From: Planctomycetales bacterium 71-10
Lineage (GTDB): Bacteria; Planctomycetota; Planctomycetia; Isosphaerales; Isosphaeraceae
Direction of reading: 5' to 3'
Assembly: GCA_001898385.1 (NCBI GenBank)
Contig: MKTT01000129.1
Span: 27,638 to 75,784, forward strand
Length of the DNA: 48,147 bases
Shown: positions 36,059 through 47,678 of the stretch, in pieces
Numbering within the stretch: the stretch's first letter is position 1
Layout of the letters: each line of letters starts with the position of its first letter
The notes under the pieces: model-generated
What the model saw: the letters and a program-made list of their open reading frames with translations, nothing else
What the model was told of the DNA's origin: nothing
Database searches by the model: none
Made by a program: the position numbers and the translations under genes

Positions 36059-36377
36059 CCCCCCGTCGCCGTGCCGGCCTGTCCAACATCTCCGCAAGCG
36101 CCGCCTTCGCTGCCCGCGGGCGCAGCAGCCCCAGGACGCCGGGGGGCGGGAAATCGCCGGCGGTAGGGGCGCGTCTCGCGACCGGGGGGCCGTCGCGCGG
36201 AAATGTGGATGGGCGGTATCGGATTTGCCGCAAGGGGTTGCCAACCACGCACGGGGGATTCATACAATAACCACGGCGAGGCGAGGGCGTCGGCCCTCGG
36301 CGGATCGATCGGCATGAACGGCTGAGCGAGGCGTCGAATCGAATCCGATCAAGAGGATCGGGAAGAGGGGAGCGAGG
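36059..36377. other. 319-bp intergenic stretch
   Basis: It contains the strongest canonical promoter candidate in the window (36238-36268) ahead of the PQQ/TPR gene and a ribosome site GGGGAGCGAGG just before ATG 36378. No gene, and no REP element, was seen. Confidence 0.5.
36238..36268 (+). promoter_or_regulatory. Candidate sigma-70-type promoter for the PQQ/TPR gene
   Basis: TTGCCA (-35, 36238-36243) and TACAAT (-10, 36263-36268) each match the consensus at 5 of 6 positions, with a 19-bp spacer that is slightly long. The start codon at 36378 would have a leader of about 100 bases. Confidence 0.5.
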
Positions 36378-39300
36378 ATGACCAGGTCCCGGCTCGATCG
36401 GCGCGAACGCGCCACGGCTCCGTCCCGGTTCGTCGGGGCCCTCCTGATCTCCGCGGTCGCGACCGCCCCGGCCCTGGCCCAGGCTCCGGCCCGGAGCGCG
36501 TCGAAGTTCTACCCGGATTCGAGCGAGGCGGCCGAGGCCCTCCTCCGCAACGCGGCCAACCACGCGGGCTCCGGCCAGTGGGCGGAGGCCGCGGCCATCT
36601 ACCAGCGGATCATCGACCAGTACGGCCGGAAGGTCGCCCGGCTCCCGCGCGAGGCCGGGGCCGCCCCCGACGCCGCCGTCCGCGACGACGACTTCACGCT
36701 GTACGTCGACCTCCGGGCCTTCTGCCAGCGCACCCTGGCGGCGCTCCCGCCGGAGGCCCTGGCCGCCTATCGCGCGCGGCGAGACTCGCAGGCCGAGCGG
36801 TGGTACAAGGACGGGAAGGAGAATCGCGACGTCGCCGCCCTCCGCAGGGTGGTCGACGAGGCGTTCTGCACGTCCTGGGGCGACGACGCGCTGGAGCTGC
36901 TGGGCGACCTGGCGTTCCAGGACGGCCGGTTCGCCGAGGCCGCGGCGATGTACCGCCGGCTCGCCCCGGACGCCCCCGGGGCCCCCGACGACTTCGCCCA
37001 CCCCGACCCGTCCGTCGACCTGCCGCGGGTGGAGGCCAAGAAGGTGCTGGCCCTGGCCGCGATGGGATCGCCGACGGCCGCCATCGAAGCCGAGGCGTTC
37101 GCGAAGCGGAGGGGGGACGTGACGGGCTCGCTCGCCGGCCGGAAGGGCCCGCTGGCCGAGACGCTGGCCGCGGCGCTGAAGTCGGACGCCCTGGCCCCGC
37201 CCCCCCGGAACGACGCCCGTTGGCCGACGTTCGGCGGCTCGCCGACGCGCGACCGGGTGCTCGAAGAGGCGGTGGACGTCGGCTCGATGCAATGGCGGGC
37301 GCCCCTGGAACGGATCGCCCCGGCGCGCAACGGCTTCCCGGCCCCCCGGAGCATGGGGATGGGGCCGACGATCGCCGGGGACCGCCTGCTGGGCTACCAC
37401 CCGATCCTCCTCGGGGACCAGGTCGTCGTGTCCGACGGCACGCGGGTCCTGGCCTACGACCTGGCCGGGCGGGCCGACGCCTTCGACGACGACGCGACGG
37501 CGATCGAGCCGGCCTGGACGTGCCAGGTGGACGGGGGCGACGCGGGGCCGCAGGCCATGCGGCCGTCGGCGTCGACGCCGCGCCACACCCTGACGGCGGT
37601 AGGCCGCCGGATCTACGCCCGGATGGGCCCCTCCGCGCCGATCCCGGCCAATTTCGGCCGCATCGTCGCCCAGGGGGGGCGGGCGTCGTCGAGCGTCATC
37701 CTGGCCGTCGACCTCGACCGCCCGGGGGACAAGAAGCTCTGGGCCCGCCGCGCCAGCGAGTTGGCCCTCCCCGACCGCCCCGACGAGCAGGGGAGCCCGT
37801 CGGTCTCGTTCGAGGGGGCGCCGGTCGCCGACGACCGCGCCGTGTACGTCGCCGTGACCGACCGCCGCGAGCAGACGGCGACCTACGTCGCCAGCTACGA
37901 CGCGGCCGACGGCTCCCTGCGCTGGGTCCGCTACCTGGGCGCGGCGTCGTCGGACGGCGACCCGTTCAACGTCCTGGGGATCGGGTCGCCGTCGAGCGAT
38001 CCCGGCAGCCGGCTGCTGTCGCTGGACGGCCCGTCGCTCTACTACCAGACGAACCTGGGGGCCGTGGCGTCGCTCGACGCCGAGACCGGGGCGATCCTCT
38101 GGGTGGCGACCTACCCGCGCCACGAGTCGGGCCGGGGGATCGCCGCCGAGCGCGACCTGAACCCGGCCGTGGTCCACGACGGCGCCGTCTTCGTGGCGCC
38201 CGGGGACGCCTCGGCGATCTTCGCGTTCGACGCTCGTTCCGGCCGGCTGCGGTGGAAGACCGAGTCGATCCCCGAGGACGTGAAGGTCTCGCACCTGCTG
38301 GGCGTGGCCAAGGGGAGGCTGATCGCCACCGGCGACCGCGTGCTGCTGTTCGACGTCAACGACGGCCGCCTGCTGCGGGCCTGGCCCGACTCCGGGGGCC
38401 GCGAGGGCTTCGGCCGCGGGCTGCTCGCCGGGGGCCGGATCTACTGGCCGACCCGGTCGGAGATCTTCGTCCTGGACCAGGAGACGGCGACCCTCGCCGC
38501 GCCGCCGATCCGCCTGGCCGAGGCGTTCCACACCACCGGGGGGAACCTCGTGGCGGGGGACGGCTACCTCGTGGTGGCCCAGAACGACGGCCTGACGGTC
38601 TTCTGCCAGAACAGCCGGCTCATCGAGCGCTATCGCGAGGTGATCGCGAGGCGTCCGGAGGACGCGGCGGCCCACTTCCGCCTGGCCCGCGCCGCCGAGG
38701 CCGCCGGGTCGGCCGACCTCGCGCTGGCCTCGTACGAGGCCGCCGCGAAGCATGCCAGGCCCGTCGACCTCGTCGACGGCTCGTCGCTGGCCGACGCGGC
38801 GCGCGACCACGAGTTCCGGCTCCTGCTGAAGGTCGCCGCGGACCTCCGCCGCGACGGCAAGGGGGGAGAAGCCCTGGCCCGGCTGGGGACGGCGTCGAAG
38901 GTGGCGCGCGAGCCCGCCGACCGGCTCCGGGCCCGCCTGGCGGAGGCCGACGGCCTGCTGGAGGCCGCCAGGCCCGCCGAGGCCGTCGAGGTGCTCCAGG
39001 GCCTCCTGGCCGACGACCGGATGCTCTCGCTGGCCGTCCCGGCCGACGACGGCCGCCGCGCCGTGCGGGCCGACCTGTACATCGGCGACCGGCTGGCCGA
39101 GATCGTCCGCGAGCGCGGCCGCGCGCCCTACGCCGCCTACGACCGCCGCGCCCGCGAGGGCTACGCGGAGGCCCGCGACGCCCGCGACGCCCGCCGGCTC
39201 GGCGAGGTGGTCCGGTCGTTCCCCGCCGCCCAGGTCGTCCCCGAGGCCCTGCTCGCGATGGCCGCGGCCCTGGAAGCCGAGGACCGCCCGGCCGACGCCG

Positions 39301-40865
39301 CGGCGGCCTACAAACGGCTCCTGGCCCTGGGGACGCCCGACGACGAGGCCCGCGCCACGGCCCTCTGGCGGCTGGCCTCGGCCTACGAGGCGCGCGGGTT
39401 CCTCGCGCCGGCCCGCGACGCCCTGCTGCGGCTCCAGTCCCGGTTCGCCGGCGTCCGGATCGCCCCCAAGGCCGGGTCGGACGCCGTCGACGCGGCCGGG
39501 CTGGCCTCGGCCGAGCTGGCGAAGGGCCCGCTCGCCGCGCTCGCGGCCGAGGGCCCCCGGCCGGCCGCGCCGTCGCCGCTGGCCCGCCGCTGGCGATGGC
39601 GGGGCGACGGCGACGCGAGCCCCCTGGCCGCCGCCGGCATCCCCCCCGCGGCCGACTCCGCCCGGTCGTTCCTCGCGGGGTCGACCTCGCTGACCGCCCT
39701 CGACCCCGACCGCGGCGGCTCGGCCTGGACGGCCGACCTGGGGGGCCGGGCCGTGTGGGTCGGCTACCTCGCCGACACGCTCGTCGCCGCCACCCCGGCC
39801 CGGATCCTGGGCCTCGACGCCCGCACCGGCGCGGCGCGATGGCGGTTCGGTCCCAAGGACGAGCCCGCCTCCGGCCCGCCGCTCGACCCGTTCGCCCGCG
39901 ACCCGGCCCCGAAGGCGGACGCGCCGGCGCCCGGGGCCGAGGACGTCGCGCTGCACGGCTTCCGGGCCGTCGCCGGCCGCCTCTTCGCCCTCCGCGGCGA
40001 CGCCGAGCTGGTGGCGATCGACGGCGACTCCGGGCTGGTGGAATGGTCGTTCGCCGCCCGCCCCGGCGAGGTCGTCAACCCTCGGCTCTGGATCGGCCCC
40101 GAGCGGATCGTCCTCCAGACCGGCCGCGCGGCGGACGCCTCCAAGCCAGGCCGGCCGCCGGAGGTCGTCGTCCTGGAGGCCGACTCCGGCCGCGCCCTCG
40201 CCCGCGCGGCGTTGGGCGAGCGCGAGGCCCTGGAGCGCGACCCCGTCCCCCTCGGCGACGACCACGCGATCGTCGTGACCGACAGCCGGACCGTCAAGAA
40301 GCTGGACCTCGCCCGCGGCCGGTTCGACTGGGAATACCGCGAGAGCGAGGCGCTCCCCCCCGGCGGCCCCCCGCGCGCGTTCGTCGACGCCGAGCGCCTG
40401 CTGATCCTCCACGACGGCCGGACCCTGATCCGCCTCGACCCCGCCACCGGCTCGCGGCGCTGGTCGGCCAACCTGGGGACCGTCGCCCTGGCCGAGCGCC
40501 CCGGGGCGACGGCGATGGACGAGGCGCGGTTCTACTGGGCCAGCGAGCGATTGCTGCGCGCGATCACGCTGGAGGACGGCTCGCCCGCGTGGAAGGCCCC
40601 GCTCGCCGGCCCGGCGCTGGCGCGATGGTCGATCGCCCTGAGCGACCGCTCGGTCGTGGCCTGCCCGGAGGCCGCCGGCGGCGAGGACGACGAGGGGCCG
40701 CTGCCGGTGGTCGTCCGCCGCCGGGCCGACGGCGCGCTGGTGCAGCGGTTCACGCTCCCGGCCCCCATCGAGGACGTCGCCCTCCGGGTCGACCCCCGGG
40801 GCGCGATCGTCGCCACCCCCCGCGCCCTGTGGGCCCTCGGCGGCCGGGCCGACGCCGGCCCCTGA
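36378..40865 (+). CDS. Large secreted PQQ-like beta-propeller/TPR protein
   Basis: 1,495 residues with a signal peptide (about 1-37, LLISAVATAPALAQA). Residues 50-270 contain TPR-like helices (WAEAAAIYQRIIDQYGRK). About 280-745 is a PQQ-type propeller (TRDRVLEEAVDVGSMQWRAP; blades with W-x-x-x and strands such as AETGAILWVATY, ARSGRLRWKTES). About 750-1060 is TPR again (AHFRLARAAEAAGSADLALA, AAAAYKRLLALGTPDDEARA). About 1070-1495 is a second propeller (GGSAWTADLGGRAVW, ARTGAARWRFG, GDSGLVEWSF, ATGSRRWSANLG). The mirrored propeller-TPR-propeller layout suggests a scaffold. It is 76 bp upstream of the MoxR operon and may be its outermost component. Confidence 0.87.
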   Translation: MTRSRLDRRERATAPSRFVGALLISAVATAPALAQAPARSASKFYPDSSEAAEALLRNAANHAGSGQWAEAAAIYQRIIDQYGRKVARLPREAGAAPDAAVRDDDFTLYVDLRAFCQRTLAALPPEALAAYRARRDSQAERWYKDGKENRDVAALRRVVDEAFCTSWGDDALELLGDLAFQDGRFAEAAAMYRRLAPDAPGAPDDFAHPDPSVDLPRVEAKKVLALAAMGSPTAAIEAEAFAKRRGDVTGSLAGRKGPLAETLAAALKSDALAPPPRNDARWPTFGGSPTRDRVLEEAVDVGSMQWRAPLERIAPARNGFPAPRSMGMGPTIAGDRLLGYHPILLGDQVVVSDGTRVLAYDLAGRADAFDDDATAIEPAWTCQVDGGDAGPQAMRPSASTPRHTLTAVGRRIYARMGPSAPIPANFGRIVAQGGRASSSVILAVDLDRPGDKKLWARRASELALPDRPDEQGSPSVSFEGAPVADDRAVYVAVTDRREQTATYVASYDAADGSLRWVRYLGAASSDGDPFNVLGIGSPSSDPGSRLLSLDGPSLYYQTNLGAVASLDAETGAILWVATYPRHESGRGIAAERDLNPAVVHDGAVFVAPGDASAIFAFDARSGRLRWKTESIPEDVKVSHLLGVAKGRLIATGDRVLLFDVNDGRLLRAWPDSGGREGFGRGLLAGGRIYWPTRSEIFVLDQETATLAAPPIRLAEAFHTTGGNLVAGDGYLVVAQNDGLTVFCQNSRLIERYREVIARRPEDAAAHFRLARAAEAAGSADLALASYEAAAKHARPVDLVDGSSLADAARDHEFRLLLKVAADLRRDGKGGEALARLGTASKVAREPADRLRARLAEADGLLEAARPAEAVEVLQGLLADDRMLSLAVPADDGRRAVRADLYIGDRLAEIVRERGRAPYAAYDRRAREGYAEARDARDARRLGEVVRSFPAAQVVPEALLAMAAALEAEDRPADAAAAYKRLLALGTPDDEARATALWRLASAYEARGFLAPARDALLRLQSRFAGVRIAPKAGSDAVDAAGLASAELAKGPLAALAAEGPRPAAPSPLARRWRWRGDGDASPLAAAGIPPAADSARSFLAGSTSLTALDPDRGGSAWTADLGGRAVWVGYLADTLVAATPARILGLDARTGAARWRFGPKDEPASGPPLDPFARDPAPKADAPAPGAEDVALHGFRAVAGRLFALRGDAELVAIDGDSGLVEWSFAARPGEVVNPRLWIGPERIVLQTGRAADASKPGRPPEVVVLEADSGRALARAALGEREALERDPVPLGDDHAIVVTDSRTVKKLDLARGRFDWEYRESEALPPGGPPRAFVDAERLLILHDGRTLIRLDPATGSRRWSANLGTVALAERPGATAMDEARFYWASERLLRAITLEDGSPAWKAPLAGPALARWSIALSDRSVVACPEAAGGEDDEGPLPVVVRRRADGALVQRFTLPAPIEDVALRVDPRGAIVATPRALWALGGRADAGP

Positions 40866-40885
40866 CGCCCCCCGCGCCGACGCGA

Positions 40886-40891
40886 TAGACT
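40886..40891 (+). promoter_or_regulatory. Candidate -10 (TAGACT) for the MoxR operon
   Basis: TAGACT within GCGATAGACTACCCCGGG, 50 bp upstream of the GTG start at 40942. Confidence 0.4.
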
Positions 40892-40941
40892 ACCCCGGGG
40901 CCGGACGGCCCCGCAGCGACCAACCGAAGGGAGGACCCCGC

Positions 40942-42048
<1,107 letters not shown>

Positions 42049-42954
42049 CGTCGAGGGCCTGGACCTCCAGGCCCGGCTGCTCGTCGAGGGCTACGTCGCC
42101 GGCATGCACCCGAGCCCGTACCACGGGTTCTCGGTGGAGTTCGCCGAGCACCGCGAGTACGTCCCCGGCGACGACGTCCGCCACGTCGACTGGAAGGTCT
42201 GGTCCAAGACCGACAAGCTCTACCTGAAGCAGTACGAGGAGGAGACCAACCTCCTCCTCTACCTGCTCCTGGACACGAGCGAGTCGATGTCCTACCAGGC
42301 CGACGACCGGGTCTCGAAGTTCAAGTACGCGCAGCTCGTGGTCGCGGCGCTGGCCTACATGGTCCTCCAGCAGCAGGACTCCGTGGGCCTGGCCCTGTTC
42401 GACGACGCCGTCCGCCGCTACCTCAAGCCGGCGGGCCAGCCGTCGCACCTCAAGGAGGTGATCCACCTGCTGGACGTCACCCCGGCCCGCGACAAGTCCG
42501 ACCTGGGTGCCGTGCTCCACGACCTGTCCGAGCGGTTCAAGCGGCGGGGGATCGTCGCCATCTTCTCCGACCTGCTCGACGACCCGACGAAGGTCCTCGC
42601 CGGCCTGAAGCACTTCCGCCACCGCCGCCACGAGGTCGTCGTCTTCCACGTCTTGGACCCGGACGAGGTCGACTTCCCGTTCCGCGACCCGACGCTGTTC
42701 CAGGGCATGGAGGGCATCCCCGACGTCGCCGCCGACCCGGTCGCCATCGGCGCCGCCTACCGCAAGGAAGTCGCCGACTACCTCGACGCCCTGAAGAAAG
42801 GCTGCCGGATGATCGACATCGACTACGTCCCCCTCCGCACCGACCAGCCCCTCGACGTCGCCCTCTCCGCCTACCTCGCGGCGCGCGCGTCGCGGAAGCG
42901 CTGACCGACGGCCATGGAAGACCACGCCTCCCCCCTCGGTAAGGACACGCCCAC

Positions 42955-45159
42955 TTGATCCCCGCCTTCACTCCCATCCTGGCGCTCGGGTTCGCCAACG
43001 CGGGGCTCCTGTACGGGCTGGCGGCGGCGGCGATCCCGATCCTGATCCACCTGCTGAACCGCCGCAAGCGGCGCGAGGTGCGGTGGGCGGCCATGCGCTT
43101 CCTCGCGGCGGCGCTGGCCAAGAACCAGCGCCGGATCCGCGTCGAACAATGGCTGCTGCTGGCCATCCGCTGCCTGCTCGTGCTGATGGTCGTCGCCGCG
43201 ATGGCCAAGCCGTTCCTGGAGTCGTTCGGCAACGTCATCCCCGGCCGGCGGACGCACCGCGTGCTCGTGGTCGACGCCTCGATGAGCATGGCGGCGAAGG
43301 GGGCGGGCGCGACGCGGTTCGAGCGGGCCAAGGCCGTCGCGGCGCAGCTCGTGAAGGACTCGCGGCGGGGCGACGCGATCAGCCTCGTGACGATGGGCGA
43401 CCCGCCTCGCGTCGTCGTGGGCGACCCCTCGCCGAACCTGGAGGAGGTCCGCCGCGAGGTCGGCGAGCTGGCGCAGGGGGCCGGCGGCGTCGACCTGGAG
43501 GCCACGCTGGAGGCCGTCGACCGCGTGCTGGAGGCGTCGACGATCGCGCAGAAGGAGGTCGTCTTCCTGTCCGACCTCCAGGCGGCGAGCTGGCGGCCCC
43601 GCGGCGGGGCGTCGGGCGACGACGGCCTGAAGCGGACGCTCGCGAAGATCGAGGCCCGCGGCCCCCGCACCACGATCATCGACCTCGGCAGGGCGGGGGC
43701 GGGGAACCGGGCCGTGGTGGGGCTGTCGGCCGGGACGCCCGTCGCCACCCCGGGCGCGACCGTGATCGTCACGGCCCTGGTGAAGAACTTCGGCCCGGCG
43801 CCCGCCCAGGGCGTCCGCGTCCGGCTCACGACCGACGGCCGCCTCGGGCCCGAGCAGGTCGTCGACCTCCCCGTCGGCGAGGAGGTCCCGGTGGCGTTCA
43901 ACCAGCAGTTCCCCGCGCCGGGGGACCACGTCCTGGAGGCGTCGATCGAGGAGGACTCGCTGCCGCCGGACGACCGCCGGCTGCTGGTGGCCCCGGTCCG
44001 CGAGGCCGTGCGCGTCCTGCTGGTCGACGGCGACTTCAAGCCCGACTCGTTCCAGGCCGAGACCGACTTCCTCGCCGCCGCCCTCTCCCCGGGCGAAGCC
44101 CCGGCCGACCAGCCCGACCCGGTCCGCGTGGAGGTCGTCCCCGAGAGCCGCCTCGCCCGCCGCGACCTCGCCGCCTACGACGTCGTCGCCCTCTGCAACG
44201 TCGCCCAGTTCAGCCCGGTCGAGGTCCAGGCGCTGGAGAACTTCCTGGAGCAGGGGGGGGGCGTCGTCGTCTTCGGCGGTGACCAGGTCTCGGCCGAGAA
44301 CTACAACCGCCTTCTCCACGCCGACGGCAAGGGGATCCTGCCGGCCGCCGTGGGCGAGGTCGTGGGCGACCCGGCCAAGAAGGACGCCACGTTCCGGTTC
44401 GACCCGAAGGGGTTCCGCCACCCGATCCTCGCGGCGTTCCGCAACCAGCCCGACCCGGTCGTCGCCGGGCTCACCCAGGCGCGCGTCTGGACGTACCACA
44501 AGCTCGCGACGCCGGAGGGCTCCGCGGCCGTGGTCGCGCTGGCGTTCGACGACGGCGACCCGGCGGTGATCGAGGCCGCCCGCGGCCGAGGCCGGGTCTT
44601 CCAGGTCGCCCTCCCGGCCGACTCGGCGTGGTCGAACTGGCCGGCGCACCGGAGCTTCCCGCCGGTGATGCACGACCTGATCATGGAGGCGGCCTCGGGC
44701 CGGCAGGCGGAGCGGACGATCCGCGTCGGCCGGCCGTTCGACCAGACGTTCCCCGGCCCCGCCGCCGGCGCCGACGCGACCGTCCAGACGCCCGGCGGGG
44801 GCTCGGTCGCGGCCAAGCTCAAGGCCGACGGCGCCCTCGCCCGGCTCCACTTCGAACAAACCGACGCCGCCGGCGCGTACCAGGTGAAGGTGGGCCCGCC
44901 GGCCCCGTCCGAGCTGACGTTCGCCGCCAACCCCGACCCCGCCGAGAGCGACCCGGCCAAGCTCGACCGCCCCGGCCTGTCCGAGCGCCTGCCCGGCCTG
45001 CGGTTCGTCCTGCTGGAAGACGGCCGCGGGCTGTCCCAGGACGCCGCGTCGGTCGGCCGCCGCGGCGAGCTGCACCGGCCGCTGCTGTACGGCGTCCTGG
45101 CCATGCTGATGATCGAGTCGTTCGCCGCGTGGCGGTTCGGCCGCGCCGGCTCGCGCTGA
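42955..45159 (+). CDS. BatA/VWA membrane protein
   Basis: 734 residues with a TTG start; AAGGA lies about nine bases upstream. The N-terminal BatA domain carries hydrophobic helices (LLYGLAAAAIPILIHLLNRR and LAIRCLLVLMVVAAMA) and RKRREVRWAAMRFL. A VWA domain follows near residue 100 with VLVVDASMSM (DxSxS intact). Later a glutamine-amidotransferase-like segment appears (YDVVALCNVAQFSPVEVQAL, EQGGGVVVFGGDQ). The last helix is near the C-terminus (LLYGVLAMLMIESFAAWRF). It would be the membrane partner of MoxR/DUF58. Confidence 0.9.
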   Translation: MIPAFTPILALGFANAGLLYGLAAAAIPILIHLLNRRKRREVRWAAMRFLAAALAKNQRRIRVEQWLLLAIRCLLVLMVVAAMAKPFLESFGNVIPGRRTHRVLVVDASMSMAAKGAGATRFERAKAVAAQLVKDSRRGDAISLVTMGDPPRVVVGDPSPNLEEVRREVGELAQGAGGVDLEATLEAVDRVLEASTIAQKEVVFLSDLQAASWRPRGGASGDDGLKRTLAKIEARGPRTTIIDLGRAGAGNRAVVGLSAGTPVATPGATVIVTALVKNFGPAPAQGVRVRLTTDGRLGPEQVVDLPVGEEVPVAFNQQFPAPGDHVLEASIEEDSLPPDDRRLLVAPVREAVRVLLVDGDFKPDSFQAETDFLAAALSPGEAPADQPDPVRVEVVPESRLARRDLAAYDVVALCNVAQFSPVEVQALENFLEQGGGVVVFGGDQVSAENYNRLLHADGKGILPAAVGEVVGDPAKKDATFRFDPKGFRHPILAAFRNQPDPVVAGLTQARVWTYHKLATPEGSAAVVALAFDDGDPAVIEAARGRGRVFQVALPADSAWSNWPAHRSFPPVMHDLIMEAASGRQAERTIRVGRPFDQTFPGPAAGADATVQTPGGGSVAAKLKADGALARLHFEQTDAAGAYQVKVGPPAPSELTFAANPDPAESDPAKLDRPGLSERLPGLRFVLLEDGRGLSQDAASVGRRGELHRPLLYGVLAMLMIESFAAWRFGRAGSR

Positions 45160-45220
45160 CGAGGCCGCCCCGAAGGCTCCGGAAGATCGAACCCGACCGC
45201 CCGACCGAGGACCGCCCGCG

Positions 45221-47641
45221 TTGTTGGAATCGCTGCTCCGATACCTGGCCGACCGAATGGGCGTGGAGCCCCCCCGCGCGGGGGAGGCCGTGTCGCCGCA
45301 CATCCGGTTCGAGCAACCGTGGCCGCAGTGGGCGCTCCTGGCCGTCGTGGTCGGCGGGTCGGCGTTCGTGATCTGGCTCTATCGCCGCGAGTCCCGCGCC
45401 CCGGCCGCGATGAAGGTGCTGCTGGCCTCGCTCCGGATCGCCCTGATCCTCCTGACGGTCTTCTTCCTCTCCGAGGCCGCGCTGTCGGTCGACCGCACCG
45501 GCCTGCCGTACCTCGCGGTGATGGTGGACGACTCGGCCTCGGAGCAGATCGCCGACCAGTACGAGAAGCCCGAAGTCCAGGCCGAGGCCGCCGCGCTGGC
45601 CGGCGGGCCGCCGCCGAAGGCCGGGGACGAGGGGCCGAGCCGCCTGGCCTTGGCCCGGGGGCTCCTGCTGAAGGACGACGCCGCGACGCTGCGGGCGCTC
45701 CAGGAGCAGCACCGGGTCCGGCTCTACCTGACCTCGAACGCGACCCGCCTCCTCGCCGAGATCGACCGCCCCGAGGACGTCGCCCCGGCCGTCGAGAAGC
45801 TGCGGGCCGTCCAGGCGTCCGGGCCCCAGACCCGCCTGGGCGACGGCGTCCGCCAGGTGCTCACCGAACTCCGAGGCGCGCCGCCGTCGGCGATGATCCT
45901 CCTGTCCGACGGCCAGACCACCGAGGGCGAACCGCTCGTCAAGGCCGCCGAGCTGGCCGCTCGCAAGGGCGTGCCGATCTACGCCGTCGGCCTGGGCAGC
46001 GCCGAGCCGGCCCGCGACCTGGAGCTGACCGACCTCCTCGTCGACGACGTCGTGTTCGTGGACGACGCGGTGCGCTTCCAGGCCAAGCTCGTCGCGCGCG
46101 GGCTGGCCGGCCAGAAGGTCAAGGTCCGCCTCGTCGAGCGTCCCCCGGGCGCGAAGGCCGACGCCCCCGGCCGCGTCATCCGGGAGATCGAGGTCGACGC
46201 CCCGCCCGACGGCAAGCCCGCGCGGGTCGAGATCGTCCACGAGCCGAAGGAGACCGGCGAGAAATCGTTCGTCCTGGAGGTCGACCCCCGGCCCCGCGAG
46301 CTGCAGGTCGAGAACAACCGCATCGAGCGCACGGTCTCCGTCCGCAAGGAGAAGCTCAAGGTCCTGGTGGTGGAGAGCGAGCCCCGCTACGAGTTCCGCT
46401 ACCTGAAGAACTACCTGGAGCGCGAGGAGACCATCGACCTGTCCGTGGTCCTGCTGTCGTCCGACCCCGAATACAGCGAGCAGGACCGCTCGGCGATCGC
46501 CGTCTTCCCGGCGTCGAAGGAGGAGTTGTTCGCGTTCGACGTCGTTTTGTTCGGCGACGTGGACCCCAGCTACCTCAGCCAGGCGCAGATGAAGAACCTG
46601 GCCGAGTTCGCCGAGGAGAAGGGGGGCGGGATCCTGTTCGTCGCCGGCGAGCTGTTCAACCCGCTCTCCTACCGCGGCACCCCGCTGGAGGCCCTGCTGC
46701 CGGTGGAGCTGGCCGACGCCCGCAACCCGTCGGCCGTCGGGACGCCCGTGAACCCCTACCACCCCGAACTGACCCTGGAGGGCCGCGGCAGCCCGATCTT
46801 CCGCTTCGGCGGCGACGAGGCGGAGAGCGCCCGCATCTGGCAGGACCTGCCCGAATCGTACTGGTACCTGGAGGCCCCGCGCAAGAAGCCGGGGGCCCTG
46901 GTGCTGGTCGACCACGCCTCGGCCACCGGGGCCGACGGCAAGCTGCCGCTGATCGCCTACCAGTTCGCCGGGGCCGGGCGGACGATGTTCCACGCCTTCG
47001 ACGACACCTGGCGCTGGCGGTTCCGCTCCGGCGACAAGTTCTTCGGCCGTTTCTGGGTCCAGACGATCCGGTTCCTGGCCCGCTCGCGGCTGGCCGGCAA
47101 GCGCCAGGCCGAGATCCAGACCGACCGCCGCGCCTACGAGCGCGGCCAGCCGGTCCAGGTCCGCGTCCGCTTCCCGAACCCCGGCCTGGCCCCGATCGGA
47201 GACGAGGCGTCGGTGCAGGTCGAGCGCCAGGGGGGCCCCGGCCGGACGCTCAAGCTGACGCGGTCGCCCGGGTCCCGGAACGTATTCGAGGGCGTCCTCT
47301 CGCAGGCGGCCGAGGGCGAATACACCGCCAGGCTCCTCCCGCCGCCCGTCCTGGAGGGCCCGATCCCCACGGCCTCGTTCCGCGTGGAGGCCCCGGCGGG
47401 CGAGTTCGAGCGCGTCCAGATGAACGAGCCCGAGCTGCGCCGCGCCGCCGCCGCCACCGCCGGCGCCTTCTACCCGGCCACCGCCGCCGCCGGCCTCCTG
47501 GCCGACCTCCCCAGGCCCGCCAAGGTCCCCCTCGACACCGACCCGCCGATCCCGCTCTGGAACTCCTGGCCCGTCCTGGCCCTGTTCCTGACGCTGCTGG
47601 CCTCGGAATGGATTCTGCGGAAGAGGGCCCGGATGGTATGA
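45221..47641 (+). CDS. Second membrane VWA/GATase-like protein of the MoxR-Bat operon
   Basis: 806 residues, TTG start. Two membrane helices near the start (WALLAVVVGGSAFVIWLY; LLASLRIALILLTVFFL) precede a VWA-like domain with VMVDDSASEQ (D-D-S-A-S) and LLSDGQTTEGEPLVKAA. Residues about 390-520 include a GATase-like fold (VLVVESEPRYEFRYLKNYL, FVAGELFNPLSYRGTPLEAL). A C-terminal beta domain and a final helix (WPVLALFLTLLASEWILRKR) complete it. It lies 61 bp after the BatA gene and is an expected member of planctomycete versions of this operon. Confidence 0.85.
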   Translation: MLESLLRYLADRMGVEPPRAGEAVSPHIRFEQPWPQWALLAVVVGGSAFVIWLYRRESRAPAAMKVLLASLRIALILLTVFFLSEAALSVDRTGLPYLAVMVDDSASEQIADQYEKPEVQAEAAALAGGPPPKAGDEGPSRLALARGLLLKDDAATLRALQEQHRVRLYLTSNATRLLAEIDRPEDVAPAVEKLRAVQASGPQTRLGDGVRQVLTELRGAPPSAMILLSDGQTTEGEPLVKAAELAARKGVPIYAVGLGSAEPARDLELTDLLVDDVVFVDDAVRFQAKLVARGLAGQKVKVRLVERPPGAKADAPGRVIREIEVDAPPDGKPARVEIVHEPKETGEKSFVLEVDPRPRELQVENNRIERTVSVRKEKLKVLVVESEPRYEFRYLKNYLEREETIDLSVVLLSSDPEYSEQDRSAIAVFPASKEELFAFDVVLFGDVDPSYLSQAQMKNLAEFAEEKGGGILFVAGELFNPLSYRGTPLEALLPVELADARNPSAVGTPVNPYHPELTLEGRGSPIFRFGGDEAESARIWQDLPESYWYLEAPRKKPGALVLVDHASATGADGKLPLIAYQFAGAGRTMFHAFDDTWRWRFRSGDKFFGRFWVQTIRFLARSRLAGKRQAEIQTDRRAYERGQPVQVRVRFPNPGLAPIGDEASVQVERQGGPGRTLKLTRSPGSRNVFEGVLSQAAEGEYTARLLPPPVLEGPIPTASFRVEAPAGEFERVQMNEPELRRAAAATAGAFYPATAAAGLLADLPRPAKVPLDTDPPIPLWNSWPVLALFLTLLASEWILRKRARMV

Positions 47642-47678
47642 TGAACAACGTCACACGTCCCCTGGCGGGAGGCCCCCG

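Noticed and set aside
36045..40888. Very long ORFs on both strands (1,455 and 1,436 codons) across the PQQ/TPR gene
   Set aside because: Both are GC-driven shadows; only the 36378 frame has a signal peptide and recognisable propeller and TPR motifs.
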